Origin: Dacryopinax spathularia
Taxonomy: Eukaryota; Basidiomycota; Dacrymycetes; Dacrymycetales; Dacrymycetaceae
Direction of reading: 5' to 3'
Length of the DNA stretch: 64,000 nucleotides
Assembly (NCBI GenBank): GCA_037974965.1
Contig: JBBPFI010000010.1
Location: 310,001 to 374,000, forward strand
The notes under the pieces were generated by a model that saw nothing but the letters and a program-made list of their open reading frames with translations, was not told the origin of the DNA and made no database searches. Position numbers and translations under genes: made by a program. Each line of letters starts with the position of its first letter. Position 1 is the first letter of the stretch. Below, piece by piece: positions 36,099 through 47,843 of the stretch.

Positions 36099-37093
36099 CT
36101 GGTGCACTTCTGTACTATACGAGCAGGTTGGCGCGCAAGGACTTGTATCACTATTCTTGGCTTTCTCTTTTGGGTGTAATGTTTGTACGAATTGCATAAT
36201 GGCGAGCGTTGTTTATTGTACATGCCAAGTGCGGAATTTAGCTGACTGCCTTTCCGCCAAGCCCTGCCTGCAATCCGAGCGTGCCGATAGGCGGCCATCC
36301 TCCCGGTCCTCTCGGTTCTCTCAACCTTCCATTCCACGTCAACCAACCTTCCGAGACTCCTTTCTGCTGACTCCCCTGACATCTCCATGCGGGACAACAC
36401 TCCGATCGTGCTTGATTGAGGCATGTGGCATGACACGTCCCACTCCCAAATCAAGTCTTTCCGCCCGGACCGGGAACCGAAATTGACTTTTGACTAAGAA
36501 GCTCGCGAGCTACTGTTGAGTTTGACCTAGTCACCGTTCCCTAAACCAATACAAGTAGACTTCATGTTTCCCACACTTCGGCTGCCAGGAACGGTTCTGC
36601 CTCCTTTGCAGGCGATTGATACCGATTGGCGGCGAATCCGTCCCGCAACCCTCTCGGATTTAGGGAGTGACGTCCCCATCTGGACGGATATCTGATGTGA
36701 TTTCTGACTCCCCGATTGCTATGATTGATTTGATTGATCATGAGTGGTGTTCCTGGAATTTCCTCTCGGCGTGGACATCGGCGCCGTACTATGTAGAGTA
36801 ACCGGCGGCATTCGCCGGCTTTTTGCTGGCAGGGACCGGTGATCCGCGTTTGGGGCTCAGTGAACGGTTGGGAACGTTCGCCCCTTTGTCCGAAGTTTGG
36901 CAGTTCTCTGCGAGTCTAATCGCGCTGCCATTCATTTGTCGTCGTAGCGGAAAACGTATAACCCCACGGACTTGTGCTCATGCTTGCTGCTCCTCCTCTT
37001 CCCATAATCCCCTCCTCTCAGCTGAACTCGCTCTCCTCTCGCCTGTCTCTTGCAGGGGATCGGTGACGAGGACGACGTGGGGGGTTGAACGGG
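36099..37093. other. Intergenic between IML1 and the second F-box gene
   Basis: 995 bp between two plus-strand genes. 3' UTR and promoter; no coding region or mobile element seen. Confidence 0.5.
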
Positions 37094-38559
37094 ATGGTTG
37101 ACCTCCTCGACCTACCCGATGAGCTCTTACTCCTCATACGCGATTTCCTACCCGGCACTCTTCCTCAACATCTTACACTTTCGCACGTCTGTGGTCGGTT
37201 CATGCACCTGAGCACGGAGGCGTCTTGGCGCACCCTGCTGTTTCGTCTCCGGCTCGGCCGGCCGTTATGCAATGGCAATAGCGACGGCGAGACCGAGATG
37301 GACGAAGACGAGGAGGACCATACGGAGTTGGGAGAAGGAAAGCGGCTCATCGCCGTTGAGAGACCGGGGAAGAAGCCCACCCGTCCAGGCTGGCGGGAAC
37401 TGGCGCTCATACTGCTCAAGCACGGGGCGACATGTCAGCGCGCAGGCTGTAAAGGCGGCGAATGGCTAGGTACGTCCGCTCCCACTCTAACACCGCACTT
37501 GATCGGTGAATATGTTGCTTATGGAGGACTGGACAGATACGGATATGACGCCTGATGTGCCGCTCAGGATGGAGGACGTTATTACCGACTCGAGCGTGTT
37601 CAGGTTTCATCCGCTGCACTTTACGGTGCACGGGCATCCGCAGAGCACGCCGCCCGCCACAGAAGGGACGAACACGCCCGCTCCCACGCCCGCCGCCGCC
37701 CCAGACGCACCGGCCAACACCCAGCCAGGCCCAGACGGCGAGCCCCTCCCCATTCCCATCCCCGAACTCCCAGCAGCAAGAGAGTCCGAACCAGCCTACA
37801 GCCTCATCCTCTCCCGCGTCCTCCAAGCCCACCTCCCCTTCCCCTCCTGGCGCGGCCGCTCCGAATCCAACCTCATGCAGTTCTCCGCCCGGTACGGCCC
37901 AACTCAGCGGTACGCGCCCCTGTGTCAGCACCCGAACGCTAGCTGCGTGTTCGCTACTGCCCCCCCTGCAAGGGAGCTGAGGTTGCCGTTCCGGCTTATG
38001 GGGGAGAGGAGGATCGTAGAGGTTAGGAATGCGGAGGGGGTTACACTGTTGGATTTGAGTAGGGCGTTGGTTGATACGTGCGTCTGCTTCTTCTTCCTTG
38101 CATCTCTTCCTGCCTGTACTTCATCCTTCCCCTCCCTCCCTTTCACTTCCCTGCGGGCCTTCCTACCTGTTCGCGCGGGCTGACTGTTGGTGGTGGACAG
38201 GTTGCTAGCAGAACCGGACGATATGGTCTACAGCACAGTCATGGAGACCTATGGCGCAAAAGACGACGTCGTCTCCTTCGGCCTTGTACAAGCTTTAAGA
38301 GACAGAGGGTTCATGAACGACCACGAGTGCGTCCCCTCTCTCCCCTCTCCCTTCCGCTCTTATCATTACACTCTGCTCTCCCCGCATCGGACTATGGTTG
38401 TTGGTATCAGTCCTGCTTTTTGGTGGGCGAGACTGTGACCTTGCTGATTTGGGGATTTGTAGATGGCCGCTCATTGAGCTGCTGGACGAATATGATTATG
38501 GTGAGGTGGACTGGGATGGGTATAGTTCCTGGGTGGACAACGTCAGGGGTACGCCGTAA
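37094..38559 (+). CDS. F-box protein, 379 aa
   Basis: Exons 37094..37469, 37537..38077, 38201..38326, 38463..38559. The start is the ATG at 37094; the frame opens slightly earlier only with a TTG. The F-box sits at the extreme N-terminus: LLDLPDELLLLIRDFLPG, then LTLSHVCGRFMHLS. The rest has an acidic patch, a Pro/Ala-rich linker of about 50 residues, and a conserved-looking C-terminal part (WPLIELLDEYDYGEVDWDGY). No LRR or WD repeats, so the substrate receptor part is unclassified. Probable SCF adaptor. Intron 1's acceptor (37535-37536) was chosen because it alone restores the frame. Confidence 0.75.
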
Positions 38560-39071
38560 GCCGCATAATCCCCCAGGTCTCTACATCGTGGCCTTGCCCA
38601 CGAAAGTATATGGCTGGGAATGCCAGCCGGCCCGTGTGAATCTCTACATTTTTCTATTTTTCTCGTGACTGGGTAACCGAGGTAAAATGAGTCAGTGGGC
38701 TCCGATCTCTTTCTTCTGTTATATGTTCACACTAAGGTTCTTCTCTGCTTACTTGGGACAATCATGTCACCATGCCACCTTCGCTCAACTAGGCCAAATA
38801 GCATGTTGTTGTACCAATAATAGGCAGCGTTGTTACAGTTGCCACAAAAGTCGCCCTCTAGCATTCCGGAAGGTCGCTGTTACGCGCCTGACGCGTTCCT
38901 CGTTGCTGCCTCCCGCCCCGTCCCCTATCGCCTTGGTGGCATATACGCAGCCTACTCAGGAGTACGCTCACTCGCTCTTCAACCTAGTCAACCATCTTCT
39001 ATATCTATCTATCAGGCTACACGACAACTACAACTACAGCCTGCATTACGCTGAAAAGCCTTGTTACTGCG
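38560..39071. other. Intergenic upstream of ATG7
   Basis: 512 bp between two plus-strand genes. No coding region seen. A direct-repeat-like tatctatctat precedes the ATG by about 65 bases. Confidence 0.5.
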
Positions 39072-41569
39072 ATGCCAATAGTCCAATTCGTCCCTTTCTC
39101 CTCCTCGGTCCACCCTTCCTTCTGGCACGAGCTTACAAAGCTCAAGATAGACGTGCTTAAGCTCGACGCTGCGCACGTCCCGGTCGTCGGGTCTTATACG
39201 GCTGGGAAGACGGTGCTGGACCGGGAGACGGGGAATGAGGTTGGGCTTGGGTGTCATTTGGTTCTGGGGGAGGAGGCGTTCAACTTGGATGCGAGGTGCG
39301 TCTTTCTTGCTTGCTGAGGCTAAGAAGGTTGGGAGGGTAAGAGGGCTGACGGTGCACAGGCCGCCGAAGCACGCTTCGCTTGTGAGAGGCACACTGATCA
39401 ACTTCAACACCATCGAGGAGTTCAAGTCGAGCGACAAGACCGCGCTCTTCAACAGCATCGCTGACGAGCTCTGGTCCTCCCTCTCCTCCTCATCCTCCTC
39501 GTCCTCTTCCTCCGCTGCCACATCAAACATCGCAAGCAGAATCAACACATTCCTCCTCGTCACTTTTGCCGACCTGAAGAAATACAAATACTACTACTGG
39601 TTCGCGTTTCCGGCGTTTATGGCTGCGCCGCCGTGGGAGATCGACGAGCCTGGGTGGGCACTGGCGGAGGATTCGGCTCTAGGGAAGGAAGGAGTCGAGC
39701 GTGTGTATGAACTGCTCGCGGAGAGGGAAGAGGAGACTGGCGAGCTGCCTGCCGCTTTTCTGCTTCGCAAAGTGGTGGATGGGCATGAACTGGGGAAGCT
39801 GGACGAATGGGACGCGTTTTTTGCTAATGTACCGGAGTCGGTACGTCTCCTCTCTTTATTGCGAGTATGAGTCACATGAGGCTCAAGCGTCACGCAGGAC
39901 CGCATCGTCGGCTTCCTCGACCCATCAGCAACCCCCAACCCCGGCTGGCCGCTGCGCAACCTCCTGTCCTACATCAGCCACCACCACCCCACCGAAGTCC
40001 AGTCACTGCATGTCCTCTGCTGGCGTGATGTCGATCGGCCCACCGGTGGGCGCAGATGGGCGAGCAGATTTGGAAGGATTAGGCTGCCTCAGGCTCCGGT
40101 GAGCGAAGGGAAGCGGCCTACTGCTGTGGGATGGGAGAGGAACGTTGCTGGGAAGTTGGGCCCGCGGTTAGCAGATTTGGCACCTATGATGGATCCTACC
40201 AGGTGCGCTTTCCTGACATCCCCAGAGATCGGGTTTGACGAAGTCTTACTCGGGCAGGCTGGCGGACCAAGCAGTCGACCTTAACCTCAAGCTCATGCGC
40301 TGGCGCATCCTCCCCTCGCTCGACCTCGAAAAATTCGCCAGCACCCGCTGTCTCCTCCTCGGCGCCGGCACACTGGGGTGCTACGTCGCCCGGACGCTCA
40401 TGGGCTGGGGAGTACGTACGATCACCCTGGTCGACTCGGGCAAAGTATCGTTCTCGAACCCAGTCCGTCAGCCTTTGTTCGAATTCGAAGACTGCCTCGA
40501 TGGTGGCAAGCCAAAGGCTGCATGTGCCGCTGAGCATCTGAAGCGGATCTTCCCGGGCGTTAATGCCAGGGGGGTGGAGATGGCGATTCCTATGCCGGGA
40601 CACCCGATCCCGCCCAGTGAAGTAGAGAAGGTCAGGCAGACGGTAAGGGAATTAGAGGAACTGTATGATGAGCATGATGCCGCGTTCTTGCTCATGGACT
40701 CGAGGGAGAGCCGGTGGTTGCCGACGGTTTTGGGAACAGCGAAGAATAAGGTGAGTCGCTTGTCCTTTTTGCATAGCTGCTCGGAAGGCTGACATGCGTA
40801 TGGAGTATGTTATGAATGCTGCACTCGGGTTCGACACATACCTGGTCATGCGACATGGCCCGCGAGCGGGCACGGCTCCTCCCAATGAGGCGGAAGAGCC
40901 AGCCAAGCACGCAAGACTAGGTTGCTACTATTGCAACGATATCGTCGCTCCATCCGATGTACGCGCCTTCTTCGTGCTTGAAATTCTAGGGGCTGACTTT
41001 CTGCAAAGTCATTGACGGATCGGACGCTCGACCAGATGTGCACCGTCACTCGTCCAGGTTTGGCACCTATCGCAGCGTCCACCGCTGTAGAGCTGCTGGT
41101 GTCCATGCTACAGCATCCGCTCGGGTAGAGTCGGCTTCAACAAGTCACCCTTCATAAACTGATTTGTGCCGGCGTTGGGTAGCATACACGCCCCGCCCTC
41201 ATCGGGAAAGGACGACGACGAAGGTCATTCGGTGCTCGGTGCCGTCCCGCATCAGCTGCGCGGTTTCCTAGCCCGGTTCAACACGATGACCATCACCGGA
41301 GCAGCGTACGACAGATGCACAGGCTGCAGCGAAGTGGTGCGTCCCCTCCCCTCCTCTCCTCCCCCTTCCCTACCAGTAGCAGTCTAACGGGTGGTCCGGT
41401 TCAGGTGGTCAAGACGTACGAGAAAGAAGGATTCAAGATGGTCCAGCGGGCATGTGACGAGACGGGCTATCTGGAGGAACTGACGGGCTTGAAGGAGCTG
41501 TATAATGAGAGCGAGGCGGTTATGGAGGCTGTCGAGTGGGAGGAGGAAGATGAGGCGGATGATTTCTGA
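39072..41569 (+). CDS. ATG7: Atg7, E1-like activating enzyme of autophagy, 696 aa
   Basis: Eight exons: 39072..39295, 39360..39840, 39898..40202, 40258..40750, 40806..40958, 41009..41124, 41183..41336, 41405..41569; introns 50-68 bp. Activates Atg8 and Atg12 with ATP and forms a thioester before handing them to Atg3 and Atg10. The N-terminal domain begins [20 protein letters not shown] and contains [11 protein letters not shown]. The adenylation domain has [20 protein letters not shown] near 367-386, then [16 protein letters not shown] and [28 protein letters not shown] follows, then a zinc-site cysteine pair (CYYCND) and the catalytic cysteine at about residue 563 in [11 protein letters not shown]. 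It continues [15 protein letters not shown] and [14 protein letters not shown], and ends in the acidic tail EEEDEADDF that recruits Atg8. Length is normal for fungi. Complete, with no missing active-site residue. Confidence 0.96.
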
Positions 41570-42309
41570 GTGCCTCACACAATCCGCGTGGTTGATGTGG
41601 TTGCTTTGAATACCCGGGCTAGTAGATACCGTTATGATCATGAAATACCAGCTTCGGGCGCCCATTGTAGCTCGACCCTGCTCCCAAGAGGAAGCAATTG
41701 CCGGCTTACGAATAACAGGCCGCCACTGCCGCAGGTTGCGAAAATTATTGAATTTGGTTTACGCTCTCTACTACACCTAACGAGCAGAGCAAGGCCGCAA
41801 GGAAAAACACTTATAAACGGGTAAAAACGATATACTTAGTTACGGTAAGATGGGTAGTTAATGGGTAAAATGCGTTGTCCCGATTAGGGGAGCAGGGAAG
41901 GCATTGCTGGAATTGGGATGGGAGGGTTGGGCGGTTTGGGGAGAGAGGGAGATATGTGATATGTACAGGGCGACGGGCGGGGTGCATGCGGGAAGTTTGC
42001 GAGCTTGCTTGCGTTGCGTTGCGTTGCGGGATGGCGGGGTCGAAGAGGAAGATAAGATGGGAGAAATGATACAGGCTACATACCCAGATTAGGGCGGATC
42101 CTGAGACCAGAAGAAATAAAATGAAAATCCGAAAATTGGGAGAGAAGGGGAGAGAACAAAACGAGTCAGCGGTTGATTACATTTCGGTTTCTTTGGCGAT
42201 GAGGTTTGCGGGGCGGGGGAGAGGGAGAGGGCTGCGTGGCACGGGGCTGGTGAGTCCAAGGTGGGAAGTTTGGAGCCGGAGCGTGGGTCGCCTTGTGGGA
42301 AGGGGGGCG
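41570..42309. other. Intergenic between convergent ATG7 and homeobox genes
   Basis: 740 bp, convergent 3' ends. Contains a short (ttgcg)n run near 42007-42027 and AATAAA at about 42114. No gene. Confidence 0.5.
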
Positions 42310-44359
42310 TTACCGTCTCCCTCCAACTGCCGGCGCCTCCCCACGTCCAGAAGCCATAAAGCACAACAACTCCGCCGCTTCCTTCTCCCAGTCCCTCGGC
42401 AACACCTCCCCCTTCTTCTCGAACTTCGCGCCAACCTCCTCCATCTTCTTCTTGACAGCCGCAAATACGGGGGGAACGTTCTCTTTCCCCATTCTTTGCC
42501 TGTCCGTGTTGCTCTGTCCTGCCTTGGGCTCAGAAGAGCATAGCGCAGCCGGCGAAGCGGGACGGGAGAGGACGAACGTCTCGGACGAGAGGAGGGACGT
42601 GTTGGGCGTGAGGAGGCTCGACTCGGACGTTTGGGAGGAGACGGAGCTGTCGAATGACAGGTCCGGCTCGGGGTCGTCTTCTTGCTCCTCGTGTTTCTGG
42701 GAGGCGGTGGCAGTGCGTTGCTGGGAGAAGCTGGCTGACGAAGCTGAGATCGGGGACGACCGGCCCTCTTCGGAGGGGGAGGAGAGGTGTTGATCAGGTT
42801 CTTCGTCGCTGGAGCTGGAGCTGTTGCCGTCTTCTTCGTTTGGCAGGACGATCGCAGGTGACACCGGGCTTAGGGAGAGCCTGGCCCTCTTCGCCGCTGG
42901 TGGATAGCCTGAAGGTCGGAAAGGCACGGCGTGCGAGCCCCACCCTGCCGCTGCTGCTGCTGCTGCTGGCTGTCCCGAGCGAGCGTTTGCAGCGGCGGAA
43001 GAGCGAGTGAAAGCGTTCGAGCTGGAGAGAGTGGGCACGGAGTCGAGTGATCGTTTACGCATGAACGGGGCGATGTAGGGTGAAGACGAGGGGGAGGAGA
43101 GCATCCGTTCCCAGATCGGTTCTTGCTCTGTCTTGCCTTGCTGGGTCTGGTATTGGCGCTGAGGACGGTCCAAGTTGGGCGAGATGCGAGAATACGGAGC
43201 TTGGGCTTTGTGCGAGAATGCCGATGGAAGTGCTTGTGATGGGAGGCTATATGCGCGTACGAGCGCTGGTGGTTCGGGTCTTCCTGCTGCTAGAGGGCCG
43301 GAACGGATGAACGAGCTCGGCAGTCCAGCGGAGGATGCATGGCGCATCATCCCCGGCTGCGGAGGTGGATGGAGAGTGTTCGGATTCAGCTGGCCTAGTG
43401 CCCTTCGCTGTCCCTGCGGCTGGCCTTGAGCAGAGGAAGGGCGGAAGGGCGCACTGTGCATCCTTGCTATTGTCAGAGCTGCGTTCAGCTCCTGCTGCTG
43501 TTGTTGCATCCCAGCTCCCGCCGCACGCGGGTCAGGAGAAGTAGGCAGCCTCCGCTGAGCCTCCGACGCAGCTTGCTCGAGCGTCTTCCGCTTCCGGCGG
43601 AGTTGGTCGAACTCCATTTCGGACAACGTAGGCGTAGCGCTGGGCGTAAGAGAGCCAGTGGAGAGCGAGGCGGAGGATAGTGTCCGAGCGAACTGGGGAT
43701 GGGAGTTATCCGACGAGGCGGAGGCGGGCTCGACGGGGACACGCCGCGGAGGACGACGGGTCAGGCCTTGGGCTTTGCGTTTGTCCGTTTGGCGTTTGTT
43801 CTGGAACCAGATCTGGACTGAGCGGGCGGACCTGTAATAGCGGTCAGTATCATATTCAGGCGCATATATGACCCTCTGCAACATTCCAGGCCATCATAGC
43901 TTGGAAGGAGGTTGAGGGTTGTACGCACATGTTCGTCATCAACCCGATCCGCACTCTGTTCTTGGCGTCCGGCAGCGTGCACCTCGCATACTCCTGCTCG
44001 AGGATAGCAAGTTCCTCGGGTGTAGTCCTCCTACGACGCTTGATATCCTCCGGCTGAGAGAATCCGAATTCTTCGTCCCTGTCCTGGTCGGCGTCCGGAT
44101 CACCATCAGACGGGTTAGGCGAGTTAGACGGAGACTGGGAAGGATTAGGCGAGTGCGGCTGGGAGTAGGCATGCTCTTGCTGAGACGTAGAGTGTGGGTG
44201 CCTGGAGGTGTAGGGTGCGGGGTGTTGTGCGGGGTAGGGGGTTGTTGGTGTTGGGAGGTCGGACGACTGGGACAACGCCGGTGATGGGAGCGGGCCGGGG
44301 ATATCGATGTCCACTTTATTAGGCTGGTAAGGGTACTGCACACCTACACTAGCTGCCAT
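42310..44359 (-). CDS. Homeodomain transcription factor, 650 aa
   Basis: Exons in transcription order: 44359 down to 43929 and 43831 down to 42310; intron 97 bp. The homeodomain starts near residue 110: RRRRTTPEELAILEQEYARC, then PDAKNRVRIGLMTNM, and across the intron SARSVQIWFQNKRQTDKRKA. The recognition helix WFQNKR has Gln at homeodomain position 50 and Asn at 51, and there is no TALE three-residue insertion. The rest is disordered: Pro/Ser/His-rich before, and Gln-, Ser- and acidic-rich after (including a five-Gln run). The architecture resembles Yox1/Pah-type fungal homeobox regulators, but the ortholog cannot be assigned. Divergent from YTM1 across 975 bp. Confidence 0.88.
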
Positions 44360-45334
44360 CGTCGTCTATGTCCAGGTATCGCCGGACTTGAAGAGGGTAA
44401 ACTTGGAGGGAGAGCCAAAGCGAGAGAGAGAGAGAGGAACAAGTTAGTCGTGAGAGAGGGGAGTTATATTACACCCCCCCTTCTCCCCTTATGCGACCAG
44501 GGTCCGCGCTATGGTTGTTACGCTTCTGAGGTGCGCCTCGCCAGACGCGTCGCATACACCGTCACGTGCTGCCATAAGACCACGCTGGGTCATGTGCGCG
44601 CCGTAATGTCCCCTCACCACATGAAAGCTCCCGAGAGGCTGTGTCAAAGCGCGACGCGCACGTCACGCAGGCCGTGAGGAGCGGTATCAATTGCGAATAG
44701 GGTTTTCACGGATGTGCGCAGAAAGAACATTTCATTTCATTTCGGACCGAGCGTCAAAAACGAAACGACGCCCAAACTGAGCCTGTCCTTTTGCACCTGG
44801 ATAAGCTATCTCTGCTTGTTGTTGTTTCTCCCTCCCTCCCTCGCTGCATTCCAACACGGTCTCGCCCTCTCGTTCGGCTACCGTACCAGCCAACCAACTC
44901 ACCCCGCAGGCACCCAGACCTGCCAAAACATTCCATAACCCTCCATACCGTCCATCGGGTCCGTCCAACCTCACCCCAGGGCACGCAAAACAAGACCGAT
45001 CGATCGATCGACCGCCCGACCAACGGCCTTGCGATCTCGAGAGACCGGTCGCATACCTCATCGCCATCTGTGCATTCCTGCGACTTGGTCTGCTTGTTTT
45101 GGTTGCAAGTCTTCACTGCATTCCTCGGTGCAAATTGCCTCAGTGGTTCGGCTCCGGAGTGGTTGGTACTGTATAGACGTCACATCATCTTCTTTTCCTC
45201 TTTGGGCGACGCTTCCTTCGACTCAGTACATTCCGGTCACCGACTCAGCGTACATTGCTGCATAGTCACCTATCGCCCCTTCACCTCAAGACAACCGTCT
45301 AACTCAACTCCATCGAGCAGAAGGCGCATACACG
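44360..45334. promoter_or_regulatory. Divergent promoter region, homeobox gene / YTM1
   Basis: 975 bp between start codons. Contains a (GA)n run at about 44421-44437, a pyrimidine-rich block near 44825-44840 and a GATC tetranucleotide run at 44998-45012. Overlapping reading frames near 44791-45540 are out of frame with YTM1 and lack support. Confidence 0.5.
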
Positions 45335-46991
45335 ATGTCCGGACTGAATCCCTCGACGTCCTCGTCCTCATCCGGCCAAACCGTCCCCGTCCTCCTCACC
45401 ACCCGCACCGCCTACCCTCTCCCCCCAACCCGCTACCTCATCCCCACCTCCTTCACCCGCTTCCAGCTCTCCCAACTCATAAACGCCTCCCTCTCCCTCT
45501 CCCCTCCCGTCCCATTCGACTTCCTCATCCGCCCCTCTAACCACCTTCTCCGGGGCACGCTCGCGCAGTACCTCGCCGCGATCGGGCAGACGGCCGAACA
45601 GGTCCTAGAGCTAGAGTATGTGAGGAGCGCACTGCCGCCTCAGCTGAGGGCGGAGATCCCGCAGGATGATTGGGTTTCGTCGGTGTCGTTGCAGATGAGG
45701 GGAGGGATCATCAGTGGCGCATACGACAATACCGTTCGCATATACACGGACGCGCAAGAAGAAGTCTGCGTGATCCGATCGCACCAAGGGCCAGTGACGG
45801 GCGTCCAGGCGTTCGAAGCCCCAGCAGCCTCAGGTCTCGAAGGCCATTTTCTGGCAAGCAGCTCACACGACCGCACTGTCCATCTGCACCACCTCCCCCC
45901 CTCTCTCCTCTCTCCTCCATATCCCAAATCCGAGCTAGAAGAAGGTGGTCCAAGACTGCTCTCGACTCTGCACACCTCCAACGCGCAAGTCTCGAGCGTC
46001 TCCGTCTCCCCCCAAGGGACCCACCTCGCCACGGCGACGTGGGACGGCCTGGTAGGGGTATTCGACACCCACCTCCCAACCTCACACGAGCTTCCCGCGG
46101 AAGACGACTCCACCTCCCCCGAAGACAGTCGGCGCAAGCGTCGAAAACTTCGCTCGGACGACAGTACAGCCGTGAACGGGCATACGAATGGAGGAGCGGA
46201 AGTGTTCAGGAAAGCACCGATGCTGGTCCTCAAAGGGCATAGTGGGAAGGTCTCGAAGGCGGTGTTTGGGGGTGATGGGAAGGAGCTGTTTTCTGCTGGG
46301 TGGGACTTTACGGTCCGGCAGTGGGATGCGGAGAGTGGGCGGGCAGGTGTGATCAAGGTGCGTCTCGATCTCCATCCCTCCCCCTCCTCCCCGTCTCCCC
46401 ACTGTGTGGGAAAATCATGAAGGGTTGTTTGGCTAACAAAATGAACAGACTACACCAGACCGAGTGCACCTCACCCTAGCCCGCATGGCCGGCCCCACCC
46501 CGCTCCTCACAACCGGCACGTCCGACCGCCTCGTAGCGCTCTTCGACCCCCGATCAACATCCACCATCTCCCTGACCCTGCCCCACTCGTCGCCCGTCCC
46601 CGCCCTGGCCCCACACCCCAGCGCGGCGCATCTCCTTACCAGTGCGACCCTCACTGGGATCCTGCAGATCTGGGACCTCCGCTCTCCGCGAGAAAGTCTA
46701 GTGAGGGTGCAGAGGGAGGGAGGGAAATGTCTCTGTATTGATTGGAGGGTGAGGGATAGTGGATTGGGAGGGAGTGCGGGTGGGGGAGCGGCAGCTGAGG
46801 GAGTATGGGCGACGGGAGGGGAGGATAAGAAGGTTCAGGTGTTCGAGACTGTCGTTAGGGAGGGGGAGGCGAGAGTGGGGGCCGTTGGGCGGGTCAGGCA
46901 GGATGCTGCTCCCTCTGTGGAGGCTGACGGGGTTGGTGCGGCGCCCGGTACGCCTGCTCCTGCTCCGCTGGGGGCGGGCGTGACGGCGTAA
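45335..46991 (+). CDS. YTM1: Ytm1, WD-repeat ribosome biogenesis factor, 521 aa
   Basis: Exons 45335..46357 and 46449..46991; intron 91 bp. Ytm1 (WDR12) joins Erb1 and Nop7 in the PeBoW complex, needed for maturation of the 60S subunit in the nucleolus. The N-terminal NLE/ubiquitin-like domain (VLLTTRTAYPLPPTRYLIP ... FDFLIRPSNHLLRGTLAQYL) is the site gripped by the Rea1 MIDAS domain. It is followed by LEYVRSALPPQ, then WD40 blades: GGIISGAYDNTVRIY, HFLASSSHDRTVHLH, LATATWDGLVGVFD, LKGHSGKVSKAVF with LFSAGWDFTVRQWD, LTSATLTGILQIWDLR and VWATGGEDKKVQVFE. The C-terminal Ala/Pro-rich extension is unusual but short. Confidence 0.95.
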
Positions 46992-47843
46992 TTTCCGTTC
47001 CAACCGAGCGAAATAGGACGCATTGAGTAAAAAGCTGTTCTCGAACCGCCAGTGAGGTAGAAGGCGGTGAGTGGGCGGTATATATGTGCATAAGTCATAA
47101 CTAAGTCAGAATGTGCATACGTAGATGTCTGATGCTGCGTCTGTGGATACTGATAGATAGAGGGACGCAGCGGGCGGAGGGCAGAGCGTATTATATAGCC
47201 GTAGTTATATTTTAATTCTTACTGTGTGGCTGGGCAGACCTTAGAAGTTGGGCGGGATAGGACTTGTGAGATATCGCTGGCTGCTGGCCAGAGCCGCCCG
47301 TGCGGTTTGGTTCTGTTCTGGTCCTGTTCTGTTTTGTTCTGAACCATGAGGGGATTTTGGCGACAACCGGTTCTGGTCCAGTTCTGGCTCGATTCGGTTC
47401 AGAACAGATTCAGAATGTGTCGACCATGATTTTGGGAGGATCGAGTCATTGTCAGGATGATTGTCAGGACAGTCCTCTCTGGCTCATGGCAAGCTTATGG
47501 GTTGCGTTAGAAACAGTTCAATACTTTTAGGCAGGCCCGGGACTGCTGGAACCGGTTCTGAACTAGTCCCGAACAATTCTCAGAGTCTCAAAGACGCTAG
47601 TTTCGGCTCAATTCTAGAGCCAGACCGGAACCGAGAAGGGCGGTTCTCATGGTTCGGGTCGAACCGTCGGCATCCCTGCCGCACGTTGAGTGTCTTCAGG
47701 AGTGATGAAAGCACCCTGTCCCAGAGGTGAAGCGCACTCTATAGACTGCAAAGCCAGATCCCCGGCAATGTACGTGAATAATACACGGTTGATATAATGC
47801 GCTGTTCGTGAATACCAAAGAACCGATTTCAGGTGTTGTACGC
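46992..47843. other. Convergent intergenic region with GGTTCTG-rich repeat
   Basis: 852 bp between YTM1 (plus) and the next minus-strand gene. The centre (47305-47670) is filled with degenerate GGTTCTG/GTTCTGG phrases and their complements (see repeat entry). No gene. Confidence 0.55.
47305..47670. repeat. GGTTCTG-rich degenerate repeat, possible non-autonomous element
   Basis: Starts ggtttggttctgttctgg and ends gggtcgaaccgtcggcatcc. Phrases GTTCTG, GGTTCTGG, GGTTCAGAAC, GACCGGAACCG and GGTTCGGGTCGAACC recur in both orientations, giving internal hairpin potential. No coding capacity. The class is uncertain. Confidence 0.45.

Noticed and set aside
37470-37526. Acceptor at 37525-37526 (ATGGAG) for the second F-box gene
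   Set aside because: It leaves the wrong phase; the AG at 37535-37536 restores the frame.
44791-45540. 249-codon plus-strand frame overlapping the YTM1 start
   Set aside because: Out of frame with YTM1 and made of Pro/His/Leu-rich noise; YTM1 has a clear N-terminal domain from 45335.
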